A DNA stretch of 64,000 nucleotides from Escherichia coli DSM 30083 = JCM 1649 = ATCC 11775 (GCF_003697165.2 NZ_CP033092.2:1426001-1490000), one strand, 5' to 3'. Counted from the first letter of the stretch, positions 1-9,856 are shown. Notes: generated by a model from the sequence alone, not told the origin. Made by a program: numbers and translations.

Positions 1-1
1 G

Positions 2-1306
2 CGCTGCCTTAAGTGCGGCGAGCACAGCGTTTGTGAATGGACCTGCCCGCTGCATAACCATATACCGCAGTGGATTGAACTGGTGAAAGCCGGAAACATC
101 GACGCCGCCGTCGAGCTTTCTCACCAGACCAACACCCTGCCGGAAATTACCGGACGCGTTTGCCCGCAAGACCGTTTGTGTGAAGGTGCCTGTACTATTC
201 GCGATGAGCACGGCGCAGTAACTATCGGTAACATTGAACGCTACATTTCAGATCAGGCGTTGGCGAAAGGTTGGCGTCCTGACTTAAGCCATGTCACCAA
301 AGTGGACAAGCGGGTGGCGATTATCGGTGCGGGTCCGGCAGGGCTGGCCTGTGCAGATGTTCTCACCCGCAATGGCGTAGAGGTGACGGTGTACGATCGC
401 CATCCAGAAATCGGTGGCTTGCTCACTTTCGGCATTCCTTCTTTCAAACTGGATAAATCCCTGCTGGCACGCCGTCGGGAAATCTTCAGCGCGATGGGGA
501 TTCACTTCGAACTCAATTGTGAAGTGGGTAAAGATGTCTCTTTGAATTCGCTTTTGGAACAATACGACGCGGTCTTCGTTGGCGTAGGCACTTACCGTTC
601 CATGAAAGCGGGTTTACCCAATGAAGATGCGCCGGGCGTTTATGACGCGCTGCCGTTCCTCATCGCCAATACTAAACAGGTGATGGGACTCGAAGAGCTA
701 CCGGAAGAGCCGTTTATCAATACTGCCGGACTTAACGTCGTGGTACTGGGCGGCGGCGACACCGCGATGGACTGTGTGCGTACTGCGCTGCGCCACGGCG
801 CGAGTAACGTCACCTGCGCTTATCGTCGTGATGAAGCTAACATGCCAGGCTCGAAGAAAGAGGTGAAGAACGCCCGTGAAGAGGGGGCCAACTTCGAATT
901 TAACGTCCAGCCGGTGGCGCTTGAACTGAATGAACAAGGTCACGTCTGCGGGATTCGTTTCCTGCGCACGCGTCTTGGCGAGCCGGATGCCCAGGGGCGT
1001 CGGCGTCCAGTGCCGGTGGAAGGCAGTGAATTTGTCATGCCAGCCGATGCGGTGATTATGGCGTTTGGCTTCAATCCGCACGGGATGCCGTGGCTGGAGT
1101 CGCACGGTGTAACGGTAGACAAATGGGGCCGCATCATCGCGGATGTGGAAAGCCAGTACCGTTACCAGACCACGAATCCGAAAATCTTCGCCGGTGGTGA
1201 CGCCGTGTGTGGTGCGGATCTGGTGGTTACCGCAATGGCAGAAGGACGTCATGCGGCACAGGGGATCATTGACTGGCTGGGCGTAAAATCAGTCAAATCT
1301 CACTGA
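2..1306 (+). CDS. aegA: AegA, putative Fe-S oxidoreductase (5' end outside window)
   Basis: Only the last 434 codons are present; the reading frame is open back to base 2, so the start lies upstream. The visible part is a GltD-like flavoprotein module. It begins with a cysteine cluster (CLKCG, then CEWTC) and a second one (VCPQDRLCEGAC) for Fe-S binding. These are followed by an FAD-binding GAGPAG motif, an NADPH-type GGGDTA motif and a C-terminal FAD signature near FAGGDAV. The E. coli AegA family is about 659 residues and has been linked to anaerobic urate breakdown; that role is literature knowledge, not visible here. nudK follows 67 bp downstream on the same strand. Confidence 0.93.
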   Translation, partial: RCLKCGEHSVCEWTCPLHNHIPQWIELVKAGNIDAAVELSHQTNTLPEITGRVCPQDRLCEGACTIRDEHGAVTIGNIERYISDQALAKGWRPDLSHVTKVDKRVAIIGAGPAGLACADVLTRNGVEVTVYDRHPEIGGLLTFGIPSFKLDKSLLARRREIFSAMGIHFELNCEVGKDVSLNSLLEQYDAVFVGVGTYRSMKAGLPNEDAPGVYDALPFLIANTKQVMGLEELPEEPFINTAGLNVVVLGGGDTAMDCVRTALRHGASNVTCAYRRDEANMPGSKKEVKNAREEGANFEFNVQPVALELNEQGHVCGIRFLRTRLGEPDAQGRRRPVPVEGSEFVMPADAVIMAFGFNPHGMPWLESHGVTVDKWGRIIADVESQYRYQTTNPKIFAGGDAVCGADLVVTAMAEGRHAAQGIIDWLGVKSVKSH

Positions 1307-1373
1307 TAGCCTGCGCAGACAAACCCGACTTCACAGCGTAAGATAATTGTTCATTTCGCGCTGTGGAGTCGGT

Positions 1374-1949
1374 ATGACGCAACAAATCACCCTCGTTAAA
1401 GACAAAATTCTCTCCGATAACTATTTTACCCTGCACAACATTACTTACGATCTCACGCGCAAAGATGGCGAAGTTATCCGCCATAAACGTGAAGTTTACG
1501 ATCGCGGTAATGGTGCGACGATCCTCCTGTACAACGCGAAGAAAAAGACCGTGGTTCTGATTCGCCAGTTCCGCGTCGCTACCTGGGTTAATGGCAATGA
1601 AAGCGGGCAACTGATTGAAACCTGCGCCGGGCTGCTGGATAACGACGAACCGGAAGTGTGCATTCGCAAAGAAGCGATTGAAGAGACGGGCTATGAAGTT
1701 GGCGAAGTCCGCAAATTATTTGAACTGTATATGTCGCCAGGCGGTGTGACTGAGCTAATCCACTTTTTTATCGCCGAATACAGTGACAGCCAGCGCGCTA
1801 ACGCCGGTGGTGGTGTCGAAGATGAAGATATTGAAGTGCTTGAGCTGCCGTTCAGCCAGGCGCTGGAGATGATTAAAACCGGCGAGATACGTGACGGTAA
1901 GACGGTGTTATTGCTTAACTATTTGCAAATGTCACATTTAATGGACTGA
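1374..1949 (+). CDS. nudK: GDP-mannose pyrophosphatase NudK
   Basis: This is a 191-residue Nudix hydrolase. The Nudix box runs from about residue 86 to 108 (G-x5-E-x7-REAIEETG pattern, here with KEAIEETG), and its glutamates coordinate the catalytic metal. The family enzyme cleaves GDP-mannose to mannose-1-phosphate and GMP. I chose the ATG at 1374 over an upstream in-frame start at 1347 because a GGAG ribosome site lies just before it and the resulting length equals the K-12 protein. It follows aegA but is probably a separate unit. Cytoplasmic. Confidence 0.94.
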   Translation: MTQQITLVKDKILSDNYFTLHNITYDLTRKDGEVIRHKREVYDRGNGATILLYNAKKKTVVLIRQFRVATWVNGNESGQLIETCAGLLDNDEPEVCIRKEAIEETGYEVGEVRKLFELYMSPGGVTELIHFFIAEYSDSQRANAGGGVEDEDIEVLELPFSQALEMIKTGEIRDGKTVLLLNYLQMSHLMD

Positions 1950-2074
1950 AAAATAACAATAATATTTCGTTGTTTATTATTGGCTCAATCCGACAAATCC
2001 GATTGAGCCGCGCTACCTGCGCAACGAAGATACGACTTGTGCTGTTTGTTTGAACTTCTGGGGTCGTACCGTCC

Positions 2075-3118
2075 ATGCGATATCGCATTTTCCTTCTCTT
2101 TTTTTTCGCTTTGTTGCCGATGTCTTTGGTGTGGGCGGCACCAGCGCAACGGGCGTTTTCCGACTGGCAGGTCACCTGTAATAATCAAAATTTCTGTGTA
2201 GCGCGCAATACGGGCGATCATAATGGACTGGTGATGACCCTGAGCCGCAGCGCCGGGGCGCATACCGATGCCGTTTTACGTATTGAGCGCGGCGGGTTGA
2301 AGTCGCCGGATGCGTCAGAAGGGGAGATAGCGCCACGGATGCTGTTAGATGGTGAGCCGTTGGCGTTAAGTGGTGACAAGTGGCGGATTTCACCATGGTT
2401 ATTAGTAACCGATGATACGGCAACCATCACCGCGTTTTTGCAGATGATTCAGGAAGGGAGGGCGATCACCTTACGCGACGGCAATCAGACTATTTCTCTG
2501 AGTGGCTTAAAAGCGGCGTTGTTGTTTATTGATGCCCAGCAAAAGCGCGTTGGCAGTGAGACCGCGTGGATAAAGAAAGGGGACGAACCGCCGCTCAGCG
2601 TACCGCCAGCGCCTGCGCTGAAAGAGGTCGCGGTGGTTAACCCAACGCCGACGCCACTCTCACTCGAAGAACGTAACGATTTGCTGGATTATGGAAACTG
2701 GCGGATGAATGGTCTGCGCTGTTCGCTTGATCCGTTACGTCGTGAGGTGAATGTCACTGCGCTGACCGATGATAAAGCGCTGATGATGATTAGCTGTGAG
2801 GCAGGGGCCTATAACACCATTGATTTGGCATGGATTGTGTCGCGTAAAAAGCCGCTGGCCTCGCGCCCGGTACGGTTGCGTTTGCCGTTCAACAACGGTC
2901 AGGAGACCAATGAACTGGAACTGATGAACGCAACATTCGATGAAAAATCGCGTGAACTGGTGACCTTAGCAAAAGGGCGCGGATTAAGCGATTGTGGCAT
3001 TCAGGCGCGCTGGCGCTTTGACGGTCAGCGTTTTCGCCTGGTGCGTTACGCCGCAGAACCCACCTGCGATAACTGGCATGGGCCAGACGCCTGGCCCACG
3101 TTGTGGATCACCCGTTAA
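2075..3118 (+). CDS. ypfG: YpfG, DUF1176 exported protein
   Basis: This 347-residue protein begins with a clear signal peptide: MRYR, then a Phe/Leu-rich hydrophobic core ending near WAAPAQ at about residue 24, so it is likely periplasmic. The mature part has paired cysteines (for example TCNNQNFC) that could form disulfides, and matches the DUF1176 family in my recollection. No enzymatic motif is recognisable and the function is unknown. It stands alone between nudK and the convergent tktB. Confidence 0.9.
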   Translation: MRYRIFLLFFFALLPMSLVWAAPAQRAFSDWQVTCNNQNFCVARNTGDHNGLVMTLSRSAGAHTDAVLRIERGGLKSPDASEGEIAPRMLLDGEPLALSGDKWRISPWLLVTDDTATITAFLQMIQEGRAITLRDGNQTISLSGLKAALLFIDAQQKRVGSETAWIKKGDEPPLSVPPAPALKEVAVVNPTPTPLSLEERNDLLDYGNWRMNGLRCSLDPLRREVNVTALTDDKALMMISCEAGAYNTIDLAWIVSRKKPLASRPVRLRLPFNNGQETNELELMNATFDEKSRELVTLAKGRGLSDCGIQARWRFDGQRFRLVRYAAEPTCDNWHGPDAWPTLWITR

Positions 3119-3141
3119 AAAAAATGGCGGGGACATGTAGA

Positions 3142-3170
3142 CCGGATAAGACGCGCCAGCGTCACATCCG
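3142..3170. repeat. REP element between ypfG and tktB
   Basis: An imperfect palindrome (ccggataagacgcgcc... gtcacatccg) of the enterobacterial REP/PU type lies between two convergent genes. Such elements often sit at 3' ends, where they stabilise mRNA or mark gyrase/IHF sites. Confidence 0.75.
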
Positions 3171-3194
3171 ACAATCAGCATCCTGCGATCACCA

Positions 3195-5198
3195 TCAGGC
3201 ACCTTTCACTCCCAGTACCTTATGCGCTTTTGCCACAATATTCTCGGCGGTAAAGCCAAAGAACGGGAACAGCTTATCCGCCGGAGCTGATTCCCCATAA
3301 CCTGTCATCCCGACAATTGCCCCTTTCAGACCAACATATTTGTACCAGTAATCGGCAATACCCGCTTCTACTGCCACGCGGGCAGAAACATTTGAAGGCA
3401 GTACCGACTCGCGATATTCCTCATCCTGGGCATCGAAAATATCGGTCGAGGGCAGGGAAACCACGCGAACATTGCGACCTTCTCCCGCTAATTTCTCTGC
3501 CGCTTGCAGGGTGATTTCCATCTCTGAACCGGTGGCAATCAGAATAATATCTGGCTTACCGCCGCTGTCTTTCAGCACATAACCGCCACGAGCAATCTCT
3601 TTAACCTGATCCGGTGTTCGTTCTACCTGTGCCAGATTCTGCCTTGAGAGGATCAGTGCTGTCGGTCCGTTGTGGCGCTCAACCGCCAGCTTCCAGCCAA
3701 CCGCCGCTTCCACCTGATCGCACGGTCGCCAGGTGCTGAAATTTGGCGTTAAGCGCAGACTAGCCAGTTGCTCAACAGCCTGGTGCGTCGGACCATCTTC
3801 GCCCAGACCAATTGAGTCGTGGGTATAAACCATAATCTGCCGCGCTTTCATCAGTGCCGCCATCCGCGCGGCGTTACGGGCGTATTCAACAAACATCAGG
3901 AACGTCGCGGTATACGGCACAAAGCCGCCGTGGTGCGCGATGCCGTTGGCGATAGCGGTCATACCAAATTCACGCACCCCGTAGTGAATGTAGTTGCCCG
4001 CCGGATCTTCCTTCAGCGACACAGAACCTTTCCAGATGGTCAGGTTGCTGGGAGCCAGATCCGCCGAACCGCCGAGCAACTCAGGCAGCATCGGCCCGTA
4101 AGCGTTAAGCGTATTTTGCGAAGCCTTACGGGTAGCGATTTTCGCCGGATTCGCCTGCAACTCATTGATATATTTCTGAGTCGTTTTCTCCCAGTCCTTC
4201 GGCAAACCGCCGCTCATCCGACGGGTAAACTCTTCTGCCAGTTGCGGATGAGCCTTTTTATAGGCGGCAAACTTCTCATTCCAGCGCTGCTGCGCTTTTT
4301 CGCCTTTTTCGCGGGCATTCCAGGCGTGATAAATCTCTTTAGGGATCTCAAATGGCGGATGGTGCCAGCCCAGTTTTTGCCGTGCCAGCGCCACTTCTTC
4401 TTCCCCCAGTGGTGCGCCGTGCGCCTCTTCCTTACCTGCTTTATTCGGCGAACCAAAGCCAATCACCGTACGGCAGATAATCAGCGACGGCTTATCTTTC
4501 ACGCTTTGCGCTTCAAGGATCGCTTCCTTCACCGCCTGCGGATCGTGGCCGTCGATTTCATGGATCACATGCCAGTGATAGGCTTCAAAACGTTTTGCCG
4601 TATCGTCGGTAAACCAGCCTTCGGTTTCACCGTCGATGGAAATACCGTTGTGATCGTAAAAACCAATCAGCTTGCCCAGCCCCAGCGTGCCCGCCAGCGA
4701 ACAGACTTCGTGAGAGATACCTTCCATCAGGCAGCCGTCGCCCATAAACACATAGGTGAAGTGATCGACAATTTCATGATCCGGCTGATTAAACTGCGCC
4801 GCCAGCGTACGCTCTGCTATCGCCAGCCCGACGGCGTTCGCCAAACCTTGTCCAAGAGGACCGGTGGTGGTTTCAACACCTGGCGTATAGCCGATTTCCG
4901 GGTGACCAGGGGTTTTCGAATGCAACTGACGGAAGTTCTTCAGTTCTTCCAGTGGCAGGTCGTAACCGGTCAGATGCAGCAAACTGTAGAGCAGCATCGA
5001 CGCGTGACCGTTGGAAAGAATAAAGCGGTCACGGTCATACCAGGTTGGGTCGGTGGGGTTATGTTTAAGAAAATCGTTCCACAGCACTTCGGCAATATCA
5101 GCCATGCCCATCGGCGCGCCGGGATGACCAGAATTGGCTTTTTGTACCGCATCCATACTGAGTGCGCGAATCGCATTGGCAAGGTCTTTTCGGGACAT
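3195..5198 (-). CDS. tktB: Transketolase B
   Basis: This 667-residue thiamine-diphosphate enzyme of the non-oxidative pentose phosphate pathway transfers two-carbon ketol units between sugar phosphates. The TPP-binding motif (GDGCLMEG ... DHNG) is near residues 154-186, SGHPGAPMG is near the N-terminus, and the pyrimidine-domain segment GEDGPTHQ is present. I chose the ATG at 5198 (MSRKDLAN) over an upstream in-frame start at 5261, because the longer form would run into talA and a GGAG site precedes 5198. talA ends 19 bp upstream, so the two form an operon. In K-12 this is the minor, RpoS-dependent isozyme. Confidence 0.97.
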   Translation of the reverse strand: MSRKDLANAIRALSMDAVQKANSGHPGAPMGMADIAEVLWNDFLKHNPTDPTWYDRDRFILSNGHASMLLYSLLHLTGYDLPLEELKNFRQLHSKTPGHPEIGYTPGVETTTGPLGQGLANAVGLAIAERTLAAQFNQPDHEIVDHFTYVFMGDGCLMEGISHEVCSLAGTLGLGKLIGFYDHNGISIDGETEGWFTDDTAKRFEAYHWHVIHEIDGHDPQAVKEAILEAQSVKDKPSLIICRTVIGFGSPNKAGKEEAHGAPLGEEEVALARQKLGWHHPPFEIPKEIYHAWNAREKGEKAQQRWNEKFAAYKKAHPQLAEEFTRRMSGGLPKDWEKTTQKYINELQANPAKIATRKASQNTLNAYGPMLPELLGGSADLAPSNLTIWKGSVSLKEDPAGNYIHYGVREFGMTAIANGIAHHGGFVPYTATFLMFVEYARNAARMAALMKARQIMVYTHDSIGLGEDGPTHQAVEQLASLRLTPNFSTWRPCDQVEAAVGWKLAVERHNGPTALILSRQNLAQVERTPDQVKEIARGGYVLKDSGGKPDIILIATGSEMEITLQAAEKLAGEGRNVRVVSLPSTDIFDAQDEEYRESVLPSNVSARVAVEAGIADYWYKYVGLKGAIVGMTGYGESAPADKLFPFFGFTAENIVAKAHKVLGVKGA

Positions 5199-5217
5199 AT
5201 AACACTCCGTGGCTGGT

Positions 5218-6168
5218 TTATAGTTTGGCGGCAAGAAGATCTTCCAGTTTGCGTTGATCAACGGCGAACAGACGAATGCCTTCAGACAGTTTTTCTACCG
5301 CCATCGCATCCTGATTGTGCTCCCAACGGAACTCCGCTTCGCTCACGGGAGCTGGGCGTGGGAACGTCTGAGAAGGTGGGATTAATTTACGTACCACTGG
5401 CGAAACTTTTTCCTGTAGCTCCTTCAGCAAATTCGGTGCGATAGTCAGTCGGTCGCAGCCGGTTAAGGCGAGGATTTGTTCGGTGCGACGGAAGCTCGCG
5501 CCCATCACAATGGTTTCATAGTGGTGTTGCTTATAGTAGTCGTAGATATTGCGTACTGATTTAACGCCTGGATCTTCTTCCACCACATACGGGTCCATCG
5601 GCTTGCGTGCCTGATACCAGTCATAAATACGCCCGACAAACGGCGAAATCAGAAAAACGCCTGCTTCTGCACAGGCCCGCGCCTGTGCAAAAGAAAACAG
5701 CAGCGTCAGGTTGCAGTTGATACCTTCTTTTTCCAGCTCTTCTGCCGCGCGAATTCCTTCCCAGGTCGAAGCCAGCTTGATCAGAATGCGCGATTTCTCA
5801 ACGCCTTGTTGCTGATACAAGTCCACTAGATGGCGCGCCTTCTCAATACTCTTTTCTTTATCAAAAGAGAGGCGTGCATCAACTTCTGTTGACACGCGAC
5901 CGGGTACGATTTTGAGAATTTCAGCACCGAAATTGACCGCCAGTTTGTCACACGCTGCGACCACCTGTTGTTCCTGGGTCTTGCCATTTTTTTTACCCCA
6001 GGCGATAGCATCGTCTATTAAATGCTCATATTGTGATAATCCGGCAGCCTTGAGTAACAGCGAAGGATTGGTGGTGGCATCCTGGGGATGATAATGGCGA
6101 ATGGACTCAATATCGCCGCTGTCTGCCACGACAGTGGTGAACTGTTTGATGCCGTCTAACTCGTTCAT
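5218..6168 (-). CDS. talA: Transaldolase A
   Basis: This 316-residue class I aldolase-type barrel transfers a dihydroxyacetone unit from sedoheptulose-7-phosphate to glyceraldehyde-3-phosphate. The Schiff-base lysine is K131 in ILIKLASTWEG, and the conserved DATTNPS motif is near residue 30. It is the first gene of the talA-tktB pair, which couples the two non-oxidative pentose phosphate steps; K-12 work places the pair under RpoS in stationary phase. The divergent neighbour is maeB, with 288 bp between them. The start has a good upstream AGGA. Confidence 0.97.
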   Translation of the reverse strand: MNELDGIKQFTTVVADSGDIESIRHYHPQDATTNPSLLLKAAGLSQYEHLIDDAIAWGKKNGKTQEQQVVAACDKLAVNFGAEILKIVPGRVSTEVDARLSFDKEKSIEKARHLVDLYQQQGVEKSRILIKLASTWEGIRAAEELEKEGINCNLTLLFSFAQARACAEAGVFLISPFVGRIYDWYQARKPMDPYVVEEDPGVKSVRNIYDYYKQHHYETIVMGASFRRTEQILALTGCDRLTIAPNLLKELQEKVSPVVRKLIPPSQTFPRPAPVSEAEFRWEHNQDAMAVEKLSEGIRLFAVDQRKLEDLLAAKL

Positions 6169-6456
6169 AGGAAATACTCCTTGAAAAGTAAAGTGTTAGA
6201 TGAGTGCGTTAATTCACACTTCTGAGAAATTTCGCTAAACGCATCAAAAAAGCATAGCAGACAGGCATGGTATTGCTGGATTAAGCAGGTAACATCAGTG
6301 TTATAGGATTATTACCAAAACATTATATTAATGGTGAGAGTTTGGACTTGCTCAAAGTCTGTAGACTCCGGCAGGGTAATAATGTGCGCCACGTTGTGGA
6401 CAGGGGCTGTTGCCCACACACTTTATTTGTGAACGTTACGTGAAAGGAACAACCAA
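6169..6456. promoter_or_regulatory. Divergent talA / maeB intergenic region
   Basis: This 288-bp AT-rich spacer between two divergent genes must hold both promoters. A ribosome site (gaaaggaac) precedes maeB. I could not assign individual -10/-35 boxes or operators with confidence. Confidence 0.55.
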
Positions 6457-8736
6457 ATGGATGACCAGTTAAAACAAAGTGCACTTGATTTCCATGAATT
6501 TCCAGTTCCAGGGAAAATCCAGGTTTCTCCAACCAAGCCTCTGGCAACGCAGCGCGATCTGGCGCTGGCCTACTCACCAGGCGTTGCCGCACCTTGTCTT
6601 GAAATCGAAAAAGACCCGTTAAAAGCCTACAAATATACCGCGCGCGGTAACCTGGTAGCGGTGATCTCTAACGGTACGGCGGTGCTGGGGTTAGGCAACA
6701 TTGGCGCGCTGGCAGGCAAACCGGTGATGGAAGGCAAGGGCGTTCTGTTTAAGAAATTCGCCGGGATTGATGTATTTGACATTGAAGTTGATGAACTCGA
6801 CCCGGACAAATTTATTGAAGTCGTCGCTGCGCTCGAACCGACCTTCGGCGGCATCAACCTCGAAGACATTAAAGCGCCAGAATGTTTCTATATTGAACAG
6901 AAACTGCGCGAGCGGATGAATATTCCGGTATTCCACGACGATCAGCACGGCACGGCAATTATCAGCACTGCCGCCATCCTCAACGGCTTGCGCGTGGTGG
7001 AGAAAAACATCTCCGACGTGCGGATGGTGGTTTCTGGCGCGGGTGCCGCAGCAATCGCCTGTATGAACCTGCTGGTAGCGCTGGGTCTGCAAAAACATAA
7101 CATCGTGGTTTGCGATTCAAAAGGCGTTATCTATCAGGGCCGTGAGCCAAACATGGCGGAAACCAAAGCTGCATACGCGGTGGTGGATGACGGTAAACGT
7201 ACCCTCGATGATGTGATTGAAGGCGCGGATATTTTCCTCGGCTGTTCCGGCCCGAAAGTGCTGACCCAGGAAATGGTGAAGAAAATGGCCCGTGCGCCAA
7301 TGATCCTGGCGCTGGCGAACCCGGAACCGGAAATTCTGCCGCCGCTGGCGAAAGAAGTGCGTCCGGATGCCATCATCTGTACCGGCCGTTCCGACTACCC
7401 GAACCAGGTGAACAACGTCCTTTGCTTCCCGTTTATCTTCCGTGGCGCGCTGGACGTTGGCGCAACCGCCATCAACGAAGAGATGAAACTGGCGGCGGTA
7501 CGCGCGATTGCAGAACTGGCCCATGCGGAACAGAGTGAAGTGGTGGCTTCAGCGTATGGCGATCAGGATCTGAGCTTTGGTCCGGAATACATCATTCCAA
7601 AACCGTTTGATCCGCGCTTGATCGTTAAGATCGCTCCTGCGGTGGCGAAAGCGGCGATGGAGTCGGGCGTGGCGACGCGTCCGATTGCTGATTTCGACGT
7701 CTACATCGACAAGCTGACAGAGTTCGTTTACAAAACTAACCTGTTTATGAAGCCGATTTTCTCCCAGGCTCGCAAAGCGCCGAAGCGCGTAGTTCTGCCG
7801 GAAGGGGAAGAGGCGCGCGTTCTGCATGCCACTCAGGAACTGGTAACGCTGGGACTGGCGAAACCGATCCTTATTGGTCGTCCGAACGTGATCGAAATGC
7901 GCATTCAGAAACTGGGCTTGCAGATCAAGTCGGGCGTTGATTTTGAGATCGTCAATAACGAATCCGATCCGCGTTTTAAAGAGTACTGGACCGAATACTT
8001 CCAGATCATGAAGCGTCGCGGTGTCACTCAGGAGCAGGCGCAGCGTGCGCTGATCAGTAACCCGACAGTGATCGGCGCGATCATGGTTCAGCGTGGCGAA
8101 GCCGATGCAATGATTTGCGGTACGGTGGGCGATTATCATGAACACTTTAGCGTGGTGAAAAATGTCTTTGGTTATCGCGATGGCGTTCACACCGCAGGTG
8201 CAATGAACGCGCTGCTGTTGCCGAGTGGTAACACCTTTATTGCCGATACCTACGTCAATGATGAGCCTGATGCAGAAGAGCTGGCGGAGATCACCTTGAT
8301 GGCGGCAGAAACTGTTCGTCGTTTTGGTATTGAACCGCGTGTGGCTCTGTTGTCGCACTCCAACTTTGGTTCTTCTGACTGCCCGTCGTCGAGCAAAATG
8401 CGTCAGGCGCTGGAACTGGTCAGGGAACGTGCGCCAGAACTGATGATTGATGGTGAAATGCACGGCGATGCAGCGCTGGTGGAAGCGATTCGCAACGACC
8501 GTATGCCGGACAGCCCTTTGAAAGGTTCCGCTAATATTCTGGTGATGCCGAACATGGAAGCTGCCCGCATTAGTTACAACTTACTGCGCGTTTCCAGCTC
8601 GGAAGGTGTGACTGTCGGTCCGGTGCTGATGGGCGTGGCGAAACCGGTTCACGTGTTAACGCCGATCGCATCGGTACGTCGTATCGTCAACATGGTGGCG
8701 CTGGCCGTGGTTGAAGCGCAAACCCAACCGCTGTAA
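6457..8736 (+). CDS. maeB: NADP-dependent malic enzyme MaeB
   Basis: This 759-residue two-domain protein converts malate to pyruvate and CO2 with NADP, supplying NADPH and pyruvate for growth on C4 acids. Residues 1-420 carry the malic enzyme domain (SPGVAAPC, HDDQHGTA) and a Rossmann fold (SGAGAAAIAC). Residues about 430-759 form a phosphotransacetylase-like domain, whose usual role in this family is allosteric control by acetyl-CoA rather than catalysis. The length matches the K-12 enzyme. It is monocistronic, with a 26-nt perfect palindrome 18 bp past the stop. Confidence 0.97.
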   Translation: MDDQLKQSALDFHEFPVPGKIQVSPTKPLATQRDLALAYSPGVAAPCLEIEKDPLKAYKYTARGNLVAVISNGTAVLGLGNIGALAGKPVMEGKGVLFKKFAGIDVFDIEVDELDPDKFIEVVAALEPTFGGINLEDIKAPECFYIEQKLRERMNIPVFHDDQHGTAIISTAAILNGLRVVEKNISDVRMVVSGAGAAAIACMNLLVALGLQKHNIVVCDSKGVIYQGREPNMAETKAAYAVVDDGKRTLDDVIEGADIFLGCSGPKVLTQEMVKKMARAPMILALANPEPEILPPLAKEVRPDAIICTGRSDYPNQVNNVLCFPFIFRGALDVGATAINEEMKLAAVRAIAELAHAEQSEVVASAYGDQDLSFGPEYIIPKPFDPRLIVKIAPAVAKAAMESGVATRPIADFDVYIDKLTEFVYKTNLFMKPIFSQARKAPKRVVLPEGEEARVLHATQELVTLGLAKPILIGRPNVIEMRIQKLGLQIKSGVDFEIVNNESDPRFKEYWTEYFQIMKRRGVTQEQAQRALISNPTVIGAIMVQRGEADAMICGTVGDYHEHFSVVKNVFGYRDGVHTAGAMNALLLPSGNTFIADTYVNDEPDAEELAEITLMAAETVRRFGIEPRVALLSHSNFGSSDCPSSSKMRQALELVRERAPELMIDGEMHGDAALVEAIRNDRMPDSPLKGSANILVMPNMEAARISYNLLRVSSSEGVTVGPVLMGVAKPVHVLTPIASVRRIVNMVALAVVEAQTQPL

Positions 8737-8754
8737 TTCTTTTTTAACTCTCAC

Positions 8755-8780
8755 GCTTACCCTGAATATTCAGGGTAAGC
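8755..8780 (+). terminator. Perfect 26-nt palindrome after maeB
   Basis: A perfect inverted repeat begins gcttaccctgaatatt and ends ggtaagc. It can form a long stem immediately after maeB. There is no long T-run behind it, so it may act as a weak terminator or an mRNA 3'-end stabiliser. Confidence 0.6.
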
Positions 8781-9028
8781 GGTTTAGCTGCAATATATTA
8801 GTAAAGTTTATTACTGAGTTTGCGAATAATAAAAAAATCAGTATATAAAATATCTCGATATTATTTTATTTATATTCATGCGTTGCATATGAAAGTTTAT
8901 GCACCACAGCAAATATCTCTCCATTCTTAGTGATCTACCTCACCTTTTAAACGCGCTTGCCGAATTTTGTTATTTACTCTGACGAAAAATTGTCACGATA
9001 CACGAAAGTTTTTCACAGGCGGCGACTC
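8781..9028 (+). promoter_or_regulatory. Upstream region of the eut operon
   Basis: This AT-rich 248-bp stretch lies before eutS. From knowledge of Salmonella and E. coli, the main eut promoter activated by EutR with ethanolamine and adenosylcobalamin should lie here. I see no unambiguous operator repeat, so its internal layout is not assigned. Confidence 0.5.
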
Positions 9029-9364
9029 ATGGATAAAGAACGCATCATTCAGGAATTTGTGCCCGGTAAACAGGTCACACTGGCGCATCTCATCGCGCAT
9101 CCCGGCGAGGAACTGGCGAAGAAAATCGGCGTTCCGGATGCGGGCGCAATCGGCATTATGACGCTAACTCCCGGAGAAACGGCGATGATCGCCGGTGATT
9201 TAGCGTTGAAAGCCGCCGGTGTGCATATCGGTTTTCTCGACCGTTTTAGCGGCGCGCTGGTGATTTATGGTTCGGTGGGCGCAGTAGAAGAAGCGTTATC
9301 ACAAACCGTCAGTGGTTTAGGACGCTTATTAAATTATACGCTTTGTGAAATGACCAAAAGTTAA
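9029..9364 (+). CDS. eutS: Ethanolamine microcompartment shell protein EutS
   Basis: This 111-residue BMC-domain shell protein forms hexameric tiles in the facets of the ethanolamine microcompartment; in this family the hexamers are bent. I chose the ATG at 9029 (MDKERIIQ) over an in-frame start at 8957 because a ribosome site (caggcggcg) sits upstream and the length equals the known protein. It is the first gene of the operon, 12 bp before eutP. Confidence 0.95.
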   Translation: MDKERIIQEFVPGKQVTLAHLIAHPGEELAKKIGVPDAGAIGIMTLTPGETAMIAGDLALKAAGVHIGFLDRFSGALVIYGSVGAVEEALSQTVSGLGRLLNYTLCEMTKS

Positions 9365-9376
9365 TATGGGGCATTC

Positions 9377-9856
9377 ATGAAACGAATTGCGTTTGTGGGT
9401 ACCGTCGGGGCAGGAAAAACAACGTTATTTAATGCGTTGCAGGGGAATTATACCCTCGCAAGAAAAACACAGGCCGTGGAATTTAATGATAATGGCGATA
9501 TTGATACGCCGGGTGAATATTTTAGCCATCCCCGCTGGTATCACGCCTTAATTACCACGCTACAGGATGTGGACATGCTGATCTATGTCCACGGCGCGAA
9601 TGACCCGGAAAGTCGGTTGCCTGCCGGGTTGCTGGATATTGGCGTCAGCAAACGGCAAATCGCCGTCATCAGTAAAACGGACATGCCAGATGCTGACGTC
9701 GCCGCAACGCGAAAGTTATTGCTTGAGACGGGCTTCGAAGAGCCGATTTTCGAGCTAAACAGCCACGACCCGCAAAGCGTGCAGCAACTGGTGGATTATC
9801 TGGCATCTCTCACCAAACAGGAGGAAGCAGGTGAAAAAACTCATCACAGCGAATGA
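9377..9856 (+). CDS. eutP: EutP, small P-loop accessory protein
   Basis: This is a 159-residue Ras-like P-loop NTPase. The Walker A motif is GTVGAGKTT at residues about 8-16, and an SKTD motif near residue 96 resembles the guanine-specificity NKxD. It has been proposed to act in ethanolamine catabolism as a GTPase, or as an acetate kinase-like activity together with EutQ. The exact role is unsettled. Its 3' end overlaps eutQ by 26 bp, so translation is probably coupled. Confidence 0.93.
   Translation: MKRIAFVGTVGAGKTTLFNALQGNYTLARKTQAVEFNDNGDIDTPGEYFSHPRWYHALITTLQDVDMLIYVHGANDPESRLPAGLLDIGVSKRQIAVISKTDMPDADVAATRKLLLETGFEEPIFELNSHDPQSVQQLVDYLASLTKQEEAGEKTHHSE

Noticed and set aside
3819..5444. 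541-codon open frame opposite tktB and the talA end
   Set aside because: It runs antisense to the clear transketolase gene, has no recognisable domain, and is rich in Arg, His and Gln as expected of a codon-biased shadow frame.
7549..8463. 304-codon frame opposite maeB
   Set aside because: It is antisense to the malic enzyme gene and has shadow-type composition with no ribosome site or domain.
8781..9028. Possible cobalamin riboswitch before eutS
   Set aside because: I could not find a B12-box-like motif or conserved cobalamin aptamer stems; in enterics EutR, not a riboswitch, senses B12.
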